Below are positions 14,629-21,238 of a stretch of 21,238 bases of DNA, in pieces. The position numbers and the translations under genes were made by a program. Every line of letters begins with the position of its first letter. Position 1 is the stretch's first letter. Below the pieces are notes generated by a model that was given only the letters and a program-made list of their open reading frames with translations, searched no databases and was not told the DNA's origin. Source of the DNA: BP-464 sp045805505 (GTDB lineage Bacteria; Actinomycetota; Thermoleophilia; Solirubrobacterales; Solirubrobacteraceae); NCBI GenBank assembly GCA_045805505.1, contig JBJMLA010000135.1, positions 1 through 21,238 on the forward strand, written 5' to 3'.

Positions 14629-16373
14629 CGCCGCACCGGGACGACCAGCCAGCTGTCGGCGAAGCGGATCGTGTTGACCGCGGGCGGCAGGAGGTCCACG
14701 CGGGTCTCCAGGGGCGCGCCGCGGTCGACGTGGTAGGAGCCGGGCAGGTGCGTCGGCAGGTCGGTCGAGGTGACCCGCAGCTGGAGACGGTGCCCGGCGG
14801 CGAGCTCGTAGGCGGTCGGCCAGATCTCGACCTCGTAGTCGTAGAACGCGCCGGGCTTGATCGGCTGCGGGTCGGTGTGGGTGTGGTACGGGCGCTCGGG
14901 TCGGCTCCGGGCGGGATCCAGGGCGCGATGCGAGGCGCGCAGCGCGCCCTCGGTGATGATCGTCTCGCTGCCGTCGGGAGCCACGTCGGCGAGCTTGGCG
15001 TGCCAGTCGGTGTCGGTCGCCGTCGACGCGGCCCGCAGGTGCAGGGCGAGCGGGCCGGCGATCGTCTTGGGAGCCGGCAGCGGCGCGGTGCGGAAGGTCA
15101 GGCCGTGGAGACCCTCGATCCGCTGGTCGAGCGGGACGTAGGGCGAGGCCGCCACCGTGCCGAACCTGTTGAAGGCCAGGGCGAATCCGGCCGCCGGATC
15201 CGAGACGTAGGACCCGGTCTCGGCGCCGTGCCGCGGCGCGCCCAGGGTGCCCGTCCCGAGGCGCATCCGCTGGTAGGTCGTTCCGGCCGGAGGCCAGGTC
15301 GTCGATGAGGCGTAGCGGTCCCTGCCCTGCACGTAGTACTCGACGTTCGGGCGCTGTGGCGCCGGCGTACCGCGCAGGTGCTTGTCGAGGAACTCGAAGA
15401 CCAGCGCGTCCAGGTTCTGGCGCCCGGGCGGGTCGGTCAGCGGCGCGAACGGGGCACCGCAGCCCTTGTGGGTGCAGGGGTCGACGAACATCCGCGTCTC
15501 GACCCCCGGCCGCCGCGCCAGCGCGGCGTACATCTCGGGCGTCCCGCGCAGCAGGCCGTCCTGCCAGTTTCCGATGTCGAGGACGGGCACGGTGATCTTG
15601 TCGGCGTGGTAGATCGGTGAGCGGTCGCGGTAGAAGCGGTCGTCGTTGGGCCGCGCGAGGTAGTCGAAGGCGATCATGCCGGGTGGCGACTGCCCGAGCT
15701 TCGCCGTCACGGTGTCGGCCAGGAGTGCCGGGTCGTTGTTGCCCGCCGCATAGCCCGGACCGCCCTGCACCCCGATGTACTGGGCGTCGAAGAACACGTT
15801 GGGAACGCCCCCGTGGGCGTAGGCGTCGCGGTAGAGGTCGCTGACGGCCACGATCGGCGTGATGGCCGCGAGGTGCGGCGGCTGCTGCTCGGCGGTCAGG
15901 TACTGGGTGATGCCGACGTAGGAGCCACCGGCCATGCCGACCTTGCCGGACGACCACGGCTGGGTGCCCAGGTACTCGACGAGCGCGTAGCCGTCGCGCG
16001 CCTCGCGCGGCGAGAAGTAGTTGCCCGACAGATCGCCGCCGCTGCCGCCGGTGCCGCGCACGTCGGCGACGGCGACGGCGATACCGCGGGGGGCGTAGGT
16101 CGCGGCGGACGGGCAGCTGCACACGCCGTTGCGCCCGTACGGCGTCATCCCGAGGACCACGGGGAAGCGCCCGGGCGCCGGCGTGGTGCCGTCGACGGAG
16201 GGCAGCGTGACCGTCATGCCGATCTTGACCCCGTCGTCCATCGGGAGGAGGACCTCGCGCGACACGGTGGCCGGGTAGGTCGGAGCCGGAAGCTTGGCCG
16301 GCGGGACGGCGGCCTGGGCTGCACCGGGCAGTCCGGCCGCGAGCAGGATCAGCAGGAGGCGGGCAGCGCGCAT
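14625..16373 (-). CDS. Secreted CocE/NonD-family hydrolase (X-Pro dipeptidyl-peptidase-like)
   Basis: Exported serine hydrolase of 582 residues, related to cocaine esterase and X-Pro dipeptidyl-peptidases (S15). The signal peptide MRAARLLLILLAAGLPGAAQA is likely cleaved after about residue 21. Domain 1 carries DVRGTGGSGG and nucleophile Ser151 in GGSYVG; Asp272 (NWQDG) and His302 (DPCTHKG) are the probable remaining triad. The C-terminal jelly-roll domain has typical motifs such as LHLRAASTATDTDW and HRLQLRVTSTD. Four cysteines (85, 87, 300, 305) suggest disulfides outside the cell. The ATG at 16373 is chosen because it starts the signal peptide; AGGAG is only 1 nt away, which is unusually close. 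It is the first gene of the five-gene operon and overlaps tetR by 4 bp. Confidence 0.93.
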   Translation of the reverse strand: MRAARLLLILLAAGLPGAAQAAVPPAKLPAPTYPATVSREVLLPMDDGVKIGMTVTLPSVDGTTPAPGRFPVVLGMTPYGRNGVCSCPSAATYAPRGIAVAVADVRGTGGSGGDLSGNYFSPREARDGYALVEYLGTQPWSSGKVGMAGGSYVGITQYLTAEQQPPHLAAITPIVAVSDLYRDAYAHGGVPNVFFDAQYIGVQGGPGYAAGNNDPALLADTVTAKLGQSPPGMIAFDYLARPNDDRFYRDRSPIYHADKITVPVLDIGNWQDGLLRGTPEMYAALARRPGVETRMFVDPCTHKGCGAPFAPLTDPPGRQNLDALVFEFLDKHLRGTPAPQRPNVEYYVQGRDRYASSTTWPPAGTTYQRMRLGTGTLGAPRHGAETGSYVSDPAAGFALAFNRFGTVAASPYVPLDQRIEGLHGLTFRTAPLPAPKTIAGPLALHLRAASTATDTDWHAKLADVAPDGSETIITEGALRASHRALDPARSRPERPYHTHTDPQPIKPGAFYDYEVEIWPTAYELAAGHRLQLRVTSTDLPTHLPGSYHVDRGAPLETRVDLLPPAVNTIRFADSWLVVPVRR

Positions 16374-16413
16374 GCTCCTGCAACGACGGCGGTGCCCAAA
16401 ACTTGCGATCGGC

Positions 16414-16427
16414 GAACAGCGATGTTC
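16414..16427. promoter_or_regulatory. Putative TetR operator, site 1
   Basis: Perfect 5-bp inverted repeat GAACA-gcga-TGTTC in the divergent gap, 41 bp before the CocE-family start. Spacing and half-site length fit a TetR dimer site. It repeats as site 2 with a 26-bp centre-to-centre distance. Confidence 0.65.
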
Positions 16428-16444
16428 CCCGATGGTGGGGAACA
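16423..16444. repeat. Inner 8-bp inverted repeat linking the two operator sites
   Basis: TGTTCCCC (16423-16430) and GGGGAACA (16437-16444) are a perfect 8-bp inverted repeat around a 6-bp centre. Its axis (16433.5) is also the axis of the whole four-half-site array, so the complete region is symmetric. It could promote cooperative binding or a hairpin. Confidence 0.65.
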
Positions 16445-16454
16445 ACCCTGTTCC
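16439..16454. promoter_or_regulatory. Putative TetR operator, site 2
   Basis: Perfect 6-bp inverted repeat GGAACA-accc-TGTTCC ending 22 bp before the ATG of the plus-strand SDR gene. Repressor bound here would cover the expected promoter of that gene. Confidence 0.7.
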
Positions 16455-16463
16455 TCACATCGA

Positions 16464-16469
16464 TAGGCT
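16464..16469 (+). promoter_or_regulatory. Possible -10 element of the divergent SDR gene
   Basis: TAGGCT fits the TAnnnT form and lies 7 nt before the ATG at 16477, suggesting a leaderless or nearly leaderless transcript. The -35 position would fall inside operator site 2, but no recognisable -35 hexamer is seen. Weak evidence. Confidence 0.25.
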
Positions 16470-16476
16470 GCGCTGC

Positions 16477-17319
16477 ATGGCCAAGCCGAAGCCGCTCGCG
16501 GGACAGACCGCCGTCATCACCGGAGCCGGATCGGGGATGGGCCGCGCGCTGGCGCAGCGCCTGTCCGGCCTGGGCTCCCCCGTCGTCATCTGCGACGCCA
16601 ACGAGACGACGCTGCGCGAGACCGAGGCGCTGCTGTCGGGCCCCGTGCTGTGCCGTCCGCTCGACGTCCGTGACCGCCAGGGCCAGTTCGCGCTCGCCGC
16701 CGAGGTCAAGGAGTGGGCCCCTGCCCCGATCGGCGCGGTCTTCAACAACGCCGGCGTCGCGCTCTCACAGACGGTGGCCGACGCGTCCCCCGAGGACGAC
16801 GAGTGGCTGATGGCCATCAACCTCGACGGCGTCATCCACGGTGTCCGCGCCTACCTGCCGATCCTGCTCGAGCAGCGGTCGGGCTCGATCGTCAACACGT
16901 CGAGCGTCTTCGGCCTCGCCGGCATCCCGACCCAGAGCGCCTACTGCGCGTCGAAGTTCGCGGTGCGCGGCTTCACCGAGTCCCTGCGCCACGAGCTCAA
17001 GGGCACGGGCGTGCGCGCGACCACCGTGCATCCCGGTGGCATCAAGACCAACATCGTGCGCAACGGCAAGATGAAGGCCGACCCGCGCGGCCTGGGGCGC
17101 TCGAGCCACGATCTTGTCGACGAGTTCGACGCGCTCACGCGGACCACGCCCGAGCAGGCGGCCGCGATCATCCACAAGGGCGTCGATGCCGGCAAGGCGC
17201 GGATCCTCGTCGGGGCCGACGCCTACCTGTTCGACGCGCTGACGCGCATCACCCCCACGCATTACTACGCCGTGCTCGACCGCGTGATGGCCGTGGCCGG
17301 CCGCGCCGGCGCGCGCTAG
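16477..17319 (+). CDS. Short-chain dehydrogenase/reductase (SDR), divergent copy
   Basis: NAD(P)-dependent oxidoreductase of 280 residues. The cofactor motif TGAGSGMG is at 15-22, Asp40 ends beta-2 (VVICDAN, favouring NAD(H)), NNAG is at 90-93, and the catalytic residues are Asn115, Ser143 (within TSSVFG), Tyr156 and Lys160 (YCASK). HPGGIKTNI after the active site and a long C-terminal helical part are typical of the SDRs often annotated as acetoin- or fatty-acid-type. The reading frame continues upstream, but the ATG at 16477 gives the normal N-terminus. It is divergent from the CocE-TetR operon across the operator array. Its TAG stop is shared in one CTAG with the convergent membrane-protein gene. 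Confidence 0.94.
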   Translation: MAKPKPLAGQTAVITGAGSGMGRALAQRLSGLGSPVVICDANETTLRETEALLSGPVLCRPLDVRDRQGQFALAAEVKEWAPAPIGAVFNNAGVALSQTVADASPEDDEWLMAINLDGVIHGVRAYLPILLEQRSGSIVNTSSVFGLAGIPTQSAYCASKFAVRGFTESLRHELKGTGVRATTVHPGGIKTNIVRNGKMKADPRGLGRSSHDLVDEFDALTRTTPEQAAAIIHKGVDAGKARILVGADAYLFDALTRITPTHYYAVLDRVMAVAGRAGAR

Positions 17320-18185
17320 CTCTCGCCGGGCGGGCGCGGCGGGGCCCAGCCGTCGCCGAAGGTGCCCGGCACGCCGGGCAGCGACTGCGCGTCGGTGACC
17401 GGCGGCGCCGCGGGGGTGGCCGGGTCAGCGGGCGCGGCGCCCTCCTTCTCGGCCACCAGCGAGTAGTACAGGAGCGTGTAGGCGATGGCCACGAGCGGCA
17501 GCGAGAGCGTGCTGCTGAGGATCTGGGAGACCATGCTCAGCGCCATCGTGTCGGCCTGCTCGGCCGCGTAGTCGAGCGGCACCAGGATGACCGCGCCCAG
17601 CACGCCGACGAGCAGGTTGAGGACGAACAGCACGAGGAACGTGTGCCAGCCCCGGTCACGCGTGAGGTCGAAGCTGCGCCGCAGCGCGTCGGTGCCCTCG
17701 CGGCCCTCGACGACGACGACCTGCGAGACGACCACCCAGCGGACGGCCAGGATGACCCCGGGAATGATCAGCGCGATCAGCCCGAGGAACACCCCGAGCC
17801 CGACGAGCAGGATGGCCACCAGCAGCTTCGGGAAGACGTCGAGGCCCGCCCGCAGAGCCGCCGCCGGCCCGGCACGGCTTCCGTCGGCCGCGGTGCGGAC
17901 GACGTGCACGGTCATGGCCGTCACCAGTGGCGTGACGACGAACAGCTGCGCGACCAGGCCGGCAAAGGTGTCGGCCAGGGCGCCGAGGTCGACCTCGTTG
18001 CCGCTGGCACCGGCGTCGTAGCCCGACCAGAGATATCCGAGCCCGACGCCGTAGACCAGCAGGTAGACCGGGACGACGATCAGCGCCGAGATGGCCAGCA
18101 GCGTCCGCCAGTGCGCGCGGTACAGCGCGAAGGAGTCGTCGAGGATCTTCCCCAGGTCGCGCTTGCGGCGCAGCTCGGTCTTCAT
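17316..18185 (-). CDS. Multi-pass membrane protein (GPDPase-membrane-domain/YciC-like)
   Basis: Integral membrane protein of 289 residues with about six hydrophobic segments (roughly 27-53, 74-97, 119-141, 142-158, 181-204, 214-245). The cytoplasmic-style motif TDALRRSFDLTRDRGWHTF between segments resembles the glycerophosphoryl-diester-phosphodiesterase membrane-domain families, which have no known catalytic role alone. The basic N-terminus (KTELRRKRDLGKILDDSFALY) and a Pro/Ala-rich C-tail (from about 249) probably face the cytoplasm. The ATG overlaps the recN stop (ATGA, 18182-18185), so it is translated with recN. Its place after recN is where actinobacteria such as M. tuberculosis have two other membrane-associated genes. 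Function unknown. Confidence 0.85.
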   Translation of the reverse strand: MKTELRRKRDLGKILDDSFALYRAHWRTLLAISALIVVPVYLLVYGVGLGYLWSGYDAGASGNEVDLGALADTFAGLVAQLFVVTPLVTAMTVHVVRTAADGSRAGPAAALRAGLDVFPKLLVAILLVGLGVFLGLIALIIPGVILAVRWVVVSQVVVVEGREGTDALRRSFDLTRDRGWHTFLVLFVLNLLVGVLGAVILVPLDYAAEQADTMALSMVSQILSSTLSLPLVAIAYTLLYYSLVAEKEGAAPADPATPAAPPVTDAQSLPGVPGTFGDGWAPPRPPGES

Positions 18186-19783
18186 GCGGCGCGCAGGAGC
18201 TCTTCGGCGTGCCGGCGCGCCGTCGCGTCGGCCTCGTCGGCCCCGAGCATCCGCACCAGCTCGCCGACCACAGCGCCGTCGGTCAGCTGTTCGACCGTGG
18301 TGCGCGCCGGGTCCGTCGCGGTGTCCTTGGCGATCGAGAAGTGGCGGGCGGCCAGCGACGCGACCTGCGGGAGGTGGGTGATGCAGACGACCTGGCGGCC
18401 CTCCCCCAGCTCGCGCAGCCGCTCGCCCACGGCGCGGGCGGTGTGGCCGCCGATGCCGGCGTCGATCTCGTCGAAGACCAGCGTGGCGCCCGACGAGGCG
18501 TTGGCGACTCCCATGAGGGCCAGCATGACACGCGACAGCTCGCCGCCCGAGGCGATCTCGCGCAGCGGGCCTGCGGGCACGCCGGGGTTCGGCGCGATCC
18601 GGAACTCGGCGGCGTCGATGCCCGTCGGGCCGGGCTCGCGGTCCGACAGCGCCACCTCGAACGTCGCGCCCTCCATGGCCAGGCCGGCGAGACGCCGGCG
18701 GACGGCCTCCGCGAGCTTGGGCGCCGCGGCGGTGCGTGCCTTGCGCAGCGACGCGGCGACCTTCGCCCGCGCCGCGGTCGCGCGCTCCAGCGCCGCGGTC
18801 GCCTCCTCGAAGGCCTCCTCGGCACCCTCCAGCTCGGCACGCCGAGCCCGGCACCGGTCGGCGTGCTCGAGCACCGCGGCGATGGTGCCGCCGTGCTTGC
18901 GCTTGAGGCGGTCGAGGACCGCGAGGCGCTCCTCGAGGGCGTCGAGCTCACCCGGGGCGCCCTCGATGGACTCGCCGAGCGCGCGCAGGTCGTGCGCGGC
19001 GTCGTGGAGCTCCTCGATCGCCGCGCGCACGCGGACGGTCAGCGCGTCGATCTCCTCGTCGAGACCCTCCACGGCCGCCAGCTCGTCGATCGCCGCACCC
19101 GGGCCGCCCTCCTCGGGCATCAGCGCGGTGGCCGCGCTCAGCGCGGCGGCCCGCAGCGTCTCGGCGTGGCGCAACCGGTCGCGGCGCGCGACGAGCTCGT
19201 CCTCCTCGCCGTCGCGGACCTCGGCGGCCTCGATCTCCTCGAGCTCGAAGACCAGCAGGTCGAGCTCGCGATCGCGCGAGCCGGCCCGCTCGCGCAGGCC
19301 CTCGAGCGCGGCCTCGGCCTCACGTACCCGCACATGGGCCGCGGCCGCCTCGGCCAGGCGCGCGCGGTGGGCGTCGCCGCAGTAGCCGTCGAGCGCCTCG
19401 AGCTGGGAGGAGGCCAGCGTCAGCTTGCGGTGCTCGTGCTGGCCGTAGAAGGTGATCAGCGACTCGGCACGCTCGCGCAGCTCGGCCACCGTCGCCGAGC
19501 GATGATCGACGTAGGCCCGGGTGCGACCCTCCGCGGTCACGCGCCGTGCGAGCACGACGTCCTCGCCGTCGAGATCGAAGACGCCCTCGACGTAGGCCTC
19601 GTCGGCGCCCGGCCGGACGATGCCCTGGCGGGCCTTGCCGCCCAGCAGGAGGTCGAGCGCGTGGGCGAGCACCGTCTTGCCCGCGCCGGTCTCGCCCGTC
19701 AGCACGTTGAGCCCCGGAGCGAGCCGCAGCTCGGCCCGCTCGATCAGCAGGAGGTTCTCCACACGCAGCTCACACAGCATCAC
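18182..19783 (-). CDS. recN: DNA repair protein RecN
   Basis: SMC-like ATPase acting in double-strand-break repair and cohesion of damaged DNA. The product is 533 residues from a GTG at 19783, or one fewer from the adjoining ATG at 19780. It has Walker A GETGAGKT (30-37), a long acidic coiled-coil middle (about 140-350), the ABC signature SGGELSR (412-418), Walker B LVFDEIDAGIGG (435-446) and the switch His470 in CITHLPQ. FYGQHEH (112-118) is a RecN hallmark. Family length is about 550, so it is complete. No clear LexA-type box (GAAC-N4-GTTC) was found in the 58 bp upstream. Confidence 0.97.
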   Translation of the reverse strand: MMLCELRVENLLLIERAELRLAPGLNVLTGETGAGKTVLAHALDLLLGGKARQGIVRPGADEAYVEGVFDLDGEDVVLARRVTAEGRTRAYVDHRSATVAELRERAESLITFYGQHEHRKLTLASSQLEALDGYCGDAHRARLAEAAAAHVRVREAEAALEGLRERAGSRDRELDLLVFELEEIEAAEVRDGEEDELVARRDRLRHAETLRAAALSAATALMPEEGGPGAAIDELAAVEGLDEEIDALTVRVRAAIEELHDAAHDLRALGESIEGAPGELDALEERLAVLDRLKRKHGGTIAAVLEHADRCRARRAELEGAEEAFEEATAALERATAARAKVAASLRKARTAAAPKLAEAVRRRLAGLAMEGATFEVALSDREPGPTGIDAAEFRIAPNPGVPAGPLREIASGGELSRVMLALMGVANASSGATLVFDEIDAGIGGHTARAVGERLRELGEGRQVVCITHLPQVASLAARHFSIAKDTATDPARTTVEQLTDGAVVGELVRMLGADEADATARRHAEELLRAA

Positions 19784-19799
19784 GAGCAGTGAACCAGCG

Positions 19800-19819
19800 G
19801 CGCCCGACGGATCGGGCGC
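19800..19819. repeat. Perfect 8-bp hairpin in the nadK-recN gap
   Basis: GCGCCCGA (19800-19807) and TCGGGCGC (19812-19819) flank a 4-nt loop, giving a strong stem between the end of nadK and the start of recN. No T-run follows on the minus strand. It could be a rho-independent-like terminator without a U tail, a transcript-stability element, or a protein site affecting recN expression. Confidence 0.55.
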
Positions 19820-19841
19820 GAACGATCCTCGACGTGACGGT

Positions 19842-20693
19842 CTAGGTGGAAAGCCGGCCGAACTTGTCGCGAAGACGCCGGTAGAACGACGAGCCGGGCT
19901 CCTGGGCCAGGCAGGCCATGTCAGGCACGAAGCGCGCCTGAAGCGACTTGTCGCAGTCCAGCTCGCCGGCCGGGCGGCCGTCGACGTGGATGTCCATCGC
20001 GGTCCCGCCGCGCGACTGGTTGGCGACCTCGAGGACGTCGTGTGGCGCGACCACCAGCGGGCGCGCGGTCATCGAGTGAGGTGCGATGAACGAGACGACG
20101 TAGCCCTCCACGCCCCACGCCATGACCGGACCGCCGTTGGCGAGGTTGTAGCCGGTGGACCCCGCCGGAGACGCGATGACCAGACCGTCGCAGCGGACGC
20201 TGGCCACGGTGTCGCCGGCCACGCCGTAGCCGAGCTGGGCGACGCGCTCGCCGGCCTTGCGGTGCACGGAGACGTCGTTCATCGCGTAGAGCTCGTGGTC
20301 GTCGGTGGTCACGGCGATCGCCGGAAGCCGCAGCACCTCGAACTCACGCGACAGCGCACGATCGAAGCCCGCGACGACCTCGTCGGGGTCGATCGTTGCC
20401 AGGAAGCCGACCTCCCCGAAATTGACCGCGTAGGTCGGGACCTCGGTGCCGGCGTAGCGGCGCAGCGACTTCAGGATCGTCCCGTCGCCGCCCAGGACGA
20501 TCGCAAGGTCGGCGTCGGGGGCGACGTCGGCGTTCGTCACGACCACATCGGAGTCCTCGAGACCATGCTTCTTGGTCTCCTCCGGGTCGAAGCGCAGTTG
20601 CACTCCCGCCCGACGGGCGGCGTCGATCAGCTGGTCGAGGCAGTGGGCCGTCTGCTCGACCCGGGTGTGGGTGAAGACCGTGACCTGGTTCAT
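19842..20693 (-). CDS. nadK: NAD kinase
   Basis: Phosphorylates NAD to NADP; the main source of the NADP pool. The 283-residue protein has the diagnostic GGDGT motif (68-72), the NAD-binding Asn139-Asp140 (AMNDVSVHR; Asp replaces the more common Glu), and the glycine-rich segment SPAGSTGYNLANGGP (175-189). The N-terminus MNQVTVFTH matches the family (first strand of the Rossmann-like domain). Its ATG overlaps the tlyA stop as ATGA (20690-20693). tlyA-nadK-recN is a conserved order in actinobacteria and many Firmicutes, so the assignment is secure. Confidence 0.97.
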   Translation of the reverse strand: MNQVTVFTHTRVEQTAHCLDQLIDAARRAGVQLRFDPEETKKHGLEDSDVVVTNADVAPDADLAIVLGGDGTILKSLRRYAGTEVPTYAVNFGEVGFLATIDPDEVVAGFDRALSREFEVLRLPAIAVTTDDHELYAMNDVSVHRKAGERVAQLGYGVAGDTVASVRCDGLVIASPAGSTGYNLANGGPVMAWGVEGYVVSFIAPHSMTARPLVVAPHDVLEVANQSRGGTAMDIHVDGRPAGELDCDKSLQARFVPDMACLAQEPGSSFYRRLRDKFGRLST

Positions 20694-21238
20694 CCGTCCT
20701 CCGGGGCGATCCACACGAAGGTCTCCAGATTGCCCTTGGGGCCCGGCAGGCCGCTCTCGGCCTCGCCCCGCACCTGGAACCCGAGCCGGCGCGCGCAGTC
20801 GGCGACGCCGTCGATCGCCTCGCGGCGCAGGGCGGGATCGTGCACGACGCCCCGACCGACCTTGTCGCGGCCGACCTCGAACTGGGGCTTGACCATCGCC
20901 AGGCAGTCGAAGTCCTCCGCGGCGCACTCGAGAACCGCCGGCAGAACCTTGGTCAGCGAGATGAACGAGAGGTCGGCGACGATCAGATCCGGCGCGTAGG
21001 GCAGGTCCTCGGCCACGAGCGACCGTGCGTTCTTGCGCTCGATCACCGTGACCCGGTCATCGGTGCGCAGCCGGTAGTGCAGCTCGCCGTAGGCGACGTC
21101 GACCGCGACGACGTGGGCGGCGCCGCGCTGGAGGAGGACGTCGGTGAACCCCCCGGTGGACGCCCCGACGTCGAGCGCGTGGCGCCCGGCGACGACGAGC
21201 CCGAGCGCGTCGAGTGCATTGGCGAGCTTGGTGCCGCC
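20690..21238 (-). CDS. tlyA: TlyA-family rRNA 2'-O-methyltransferase (5' end beyond window)
   Basis: TlyA proteins methylate ribosomal RNA cytidines (in M. tuberculosis C1409 of 16S and C1920 of 23S rRNA), affecting capreomycin sensitivity; older annotations call them hemolysins. The visible 182 residues carry the FtsJ-like methyltransferase domain: SAM motif LDVGASTGGFTDVLL, VAVDVAYGELHYRLR, the IVADLSFISL strand, and MVKPQFEVGRDKVGRGVV. The family length is about 270, so the N-terminal S4 RNA-binding domain lies off the right edge. The gene begins the tlyA-nadK-recN-membrane-protein series. Confidence 0.95.
   Translation of the reverse strand, partial: GGTKLANALDALGLVVAGRHALDVGASTGGFTDVLLQRGAAHVVAVDVAYGELHYRLRTDDRVTVIERKNARSLVAEDLPYAPDLIVADLSFISLTKVLPAVLECAAEDFDCLAMVKPQFEVGRDKVGRGVVHDPALRREAIDGVADCARRLGFQVRGEAESGLPGPKGNLETFVWIAPEDG

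Noticed and set aside
16414..16454. LexA/SOS box in the divergent gap
   Set aside because: Gram-positive and actinobacterial LexA sites are GAAC-N4-GTTC. Here the half-sites are separated as GAAC-N6-GTTC, and the neighbouring genes are not SOS genes.
13196..17319. The two SDR genes as a recent tandem duplication
   Set aside because: They differ in length, motifs (TGAARGIG against TGAGSGMG, YSASK against YCASK) and C-termini, so they are distinct family members.
16713..19385. Plus-strand open frame of 890 codons across the SDR, membrane protein and recN
   Set aside because: It overlaps parts of three recognised genes and becomes a Ser/Arg/Ala-rich repeat-like sequence; no family was recognised.
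19784..19841. SOS box upstream of recN
   Set aside because: A CGAAC half-site is present (19819-19823), but the partner half at the right distance is CTCG, not GTTC.

Overview
The window is a dense, very GC-rich stretch of bacterial chromosome. Gaps between genes are almost all under 60 bp, the largest is 103 bp, and many neighbours share 4-bp ATGA or GTGA start/stop overlaps. Composition, the tlyA-nadK-recN and pyrG-NUDIX-xerD blocks, and deoB beside xerD suggest a deep-branching actinobacterium, most plausibly class Thermoleophilia (Solirubrobacterales-like). This is inference from gene order and protein style, not from a marker-gene comparison. No rRNA, tRNA, CRISPR array, insertion sequence or phage gene was seen.

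Left part (1-10968, nearly all on the minus strand). Read in the direction of transcription, a nine-gene array runs pyrG (CTP synthase), M20 peptidase, secreted cupin, NUDIX hydrolase, xerD, lipoprotein, deoB, mug-type glycosylase, mutM. A small plus-strand glutaredoxin gene interrupts the strand pattern: its 3' end is antisense to the end of mutM, and its start lies 23 bp from the divergent recO. recO is followed after 10 bp by ppdK (pyruvate phosphate dikinase), which runs off the left edge. Three repair genes (mug, mutM, recO) lie close together, with xerD nearby.

Middle part (10969-17319) looks like an accessory insert. It holds plus-strand msrB, then a minus-strand operon read as CocE-family secreted hydrolase, TetR regulator, SDR oxidoreductase, carboxymuconolactone-decarboxylase-family protein, secreted Ag85-like esterase. 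A second SDR gene is divergent from the operon. The 103-bp divergent gap carries a striking symmetric array of four GAACA/TGTTC half-sites, the likely operator of the TetR protein. The set reads as a regulated unit that hydrolyses an exported or extracellular ester or amide and then oxidises the released alcohol or ketone; the substrate is unknown.

Right part (17316-21238, minus strand). The tlyA (cut by the right edge), nadK, recN block is followed by a multi-pass membrane protein. In Mycobacterium tuberculosis, as I recall, the order tlyA-ppnK-recN-two genes-pyrG-NUDIX-xerD is continuous. Here the interval between recN and pyrG holds the membrane protein and the accessory unit instead.

No wholly new system type is evident. 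The strongest candidates for further attention are the TetR-controlled hydrolase/SDR unit with its four-half-site operator, the replaced recN-pyrG interval, a PPDK without the usual regulatory threonine, and the mutM/glutaredoxin antisense overlap.
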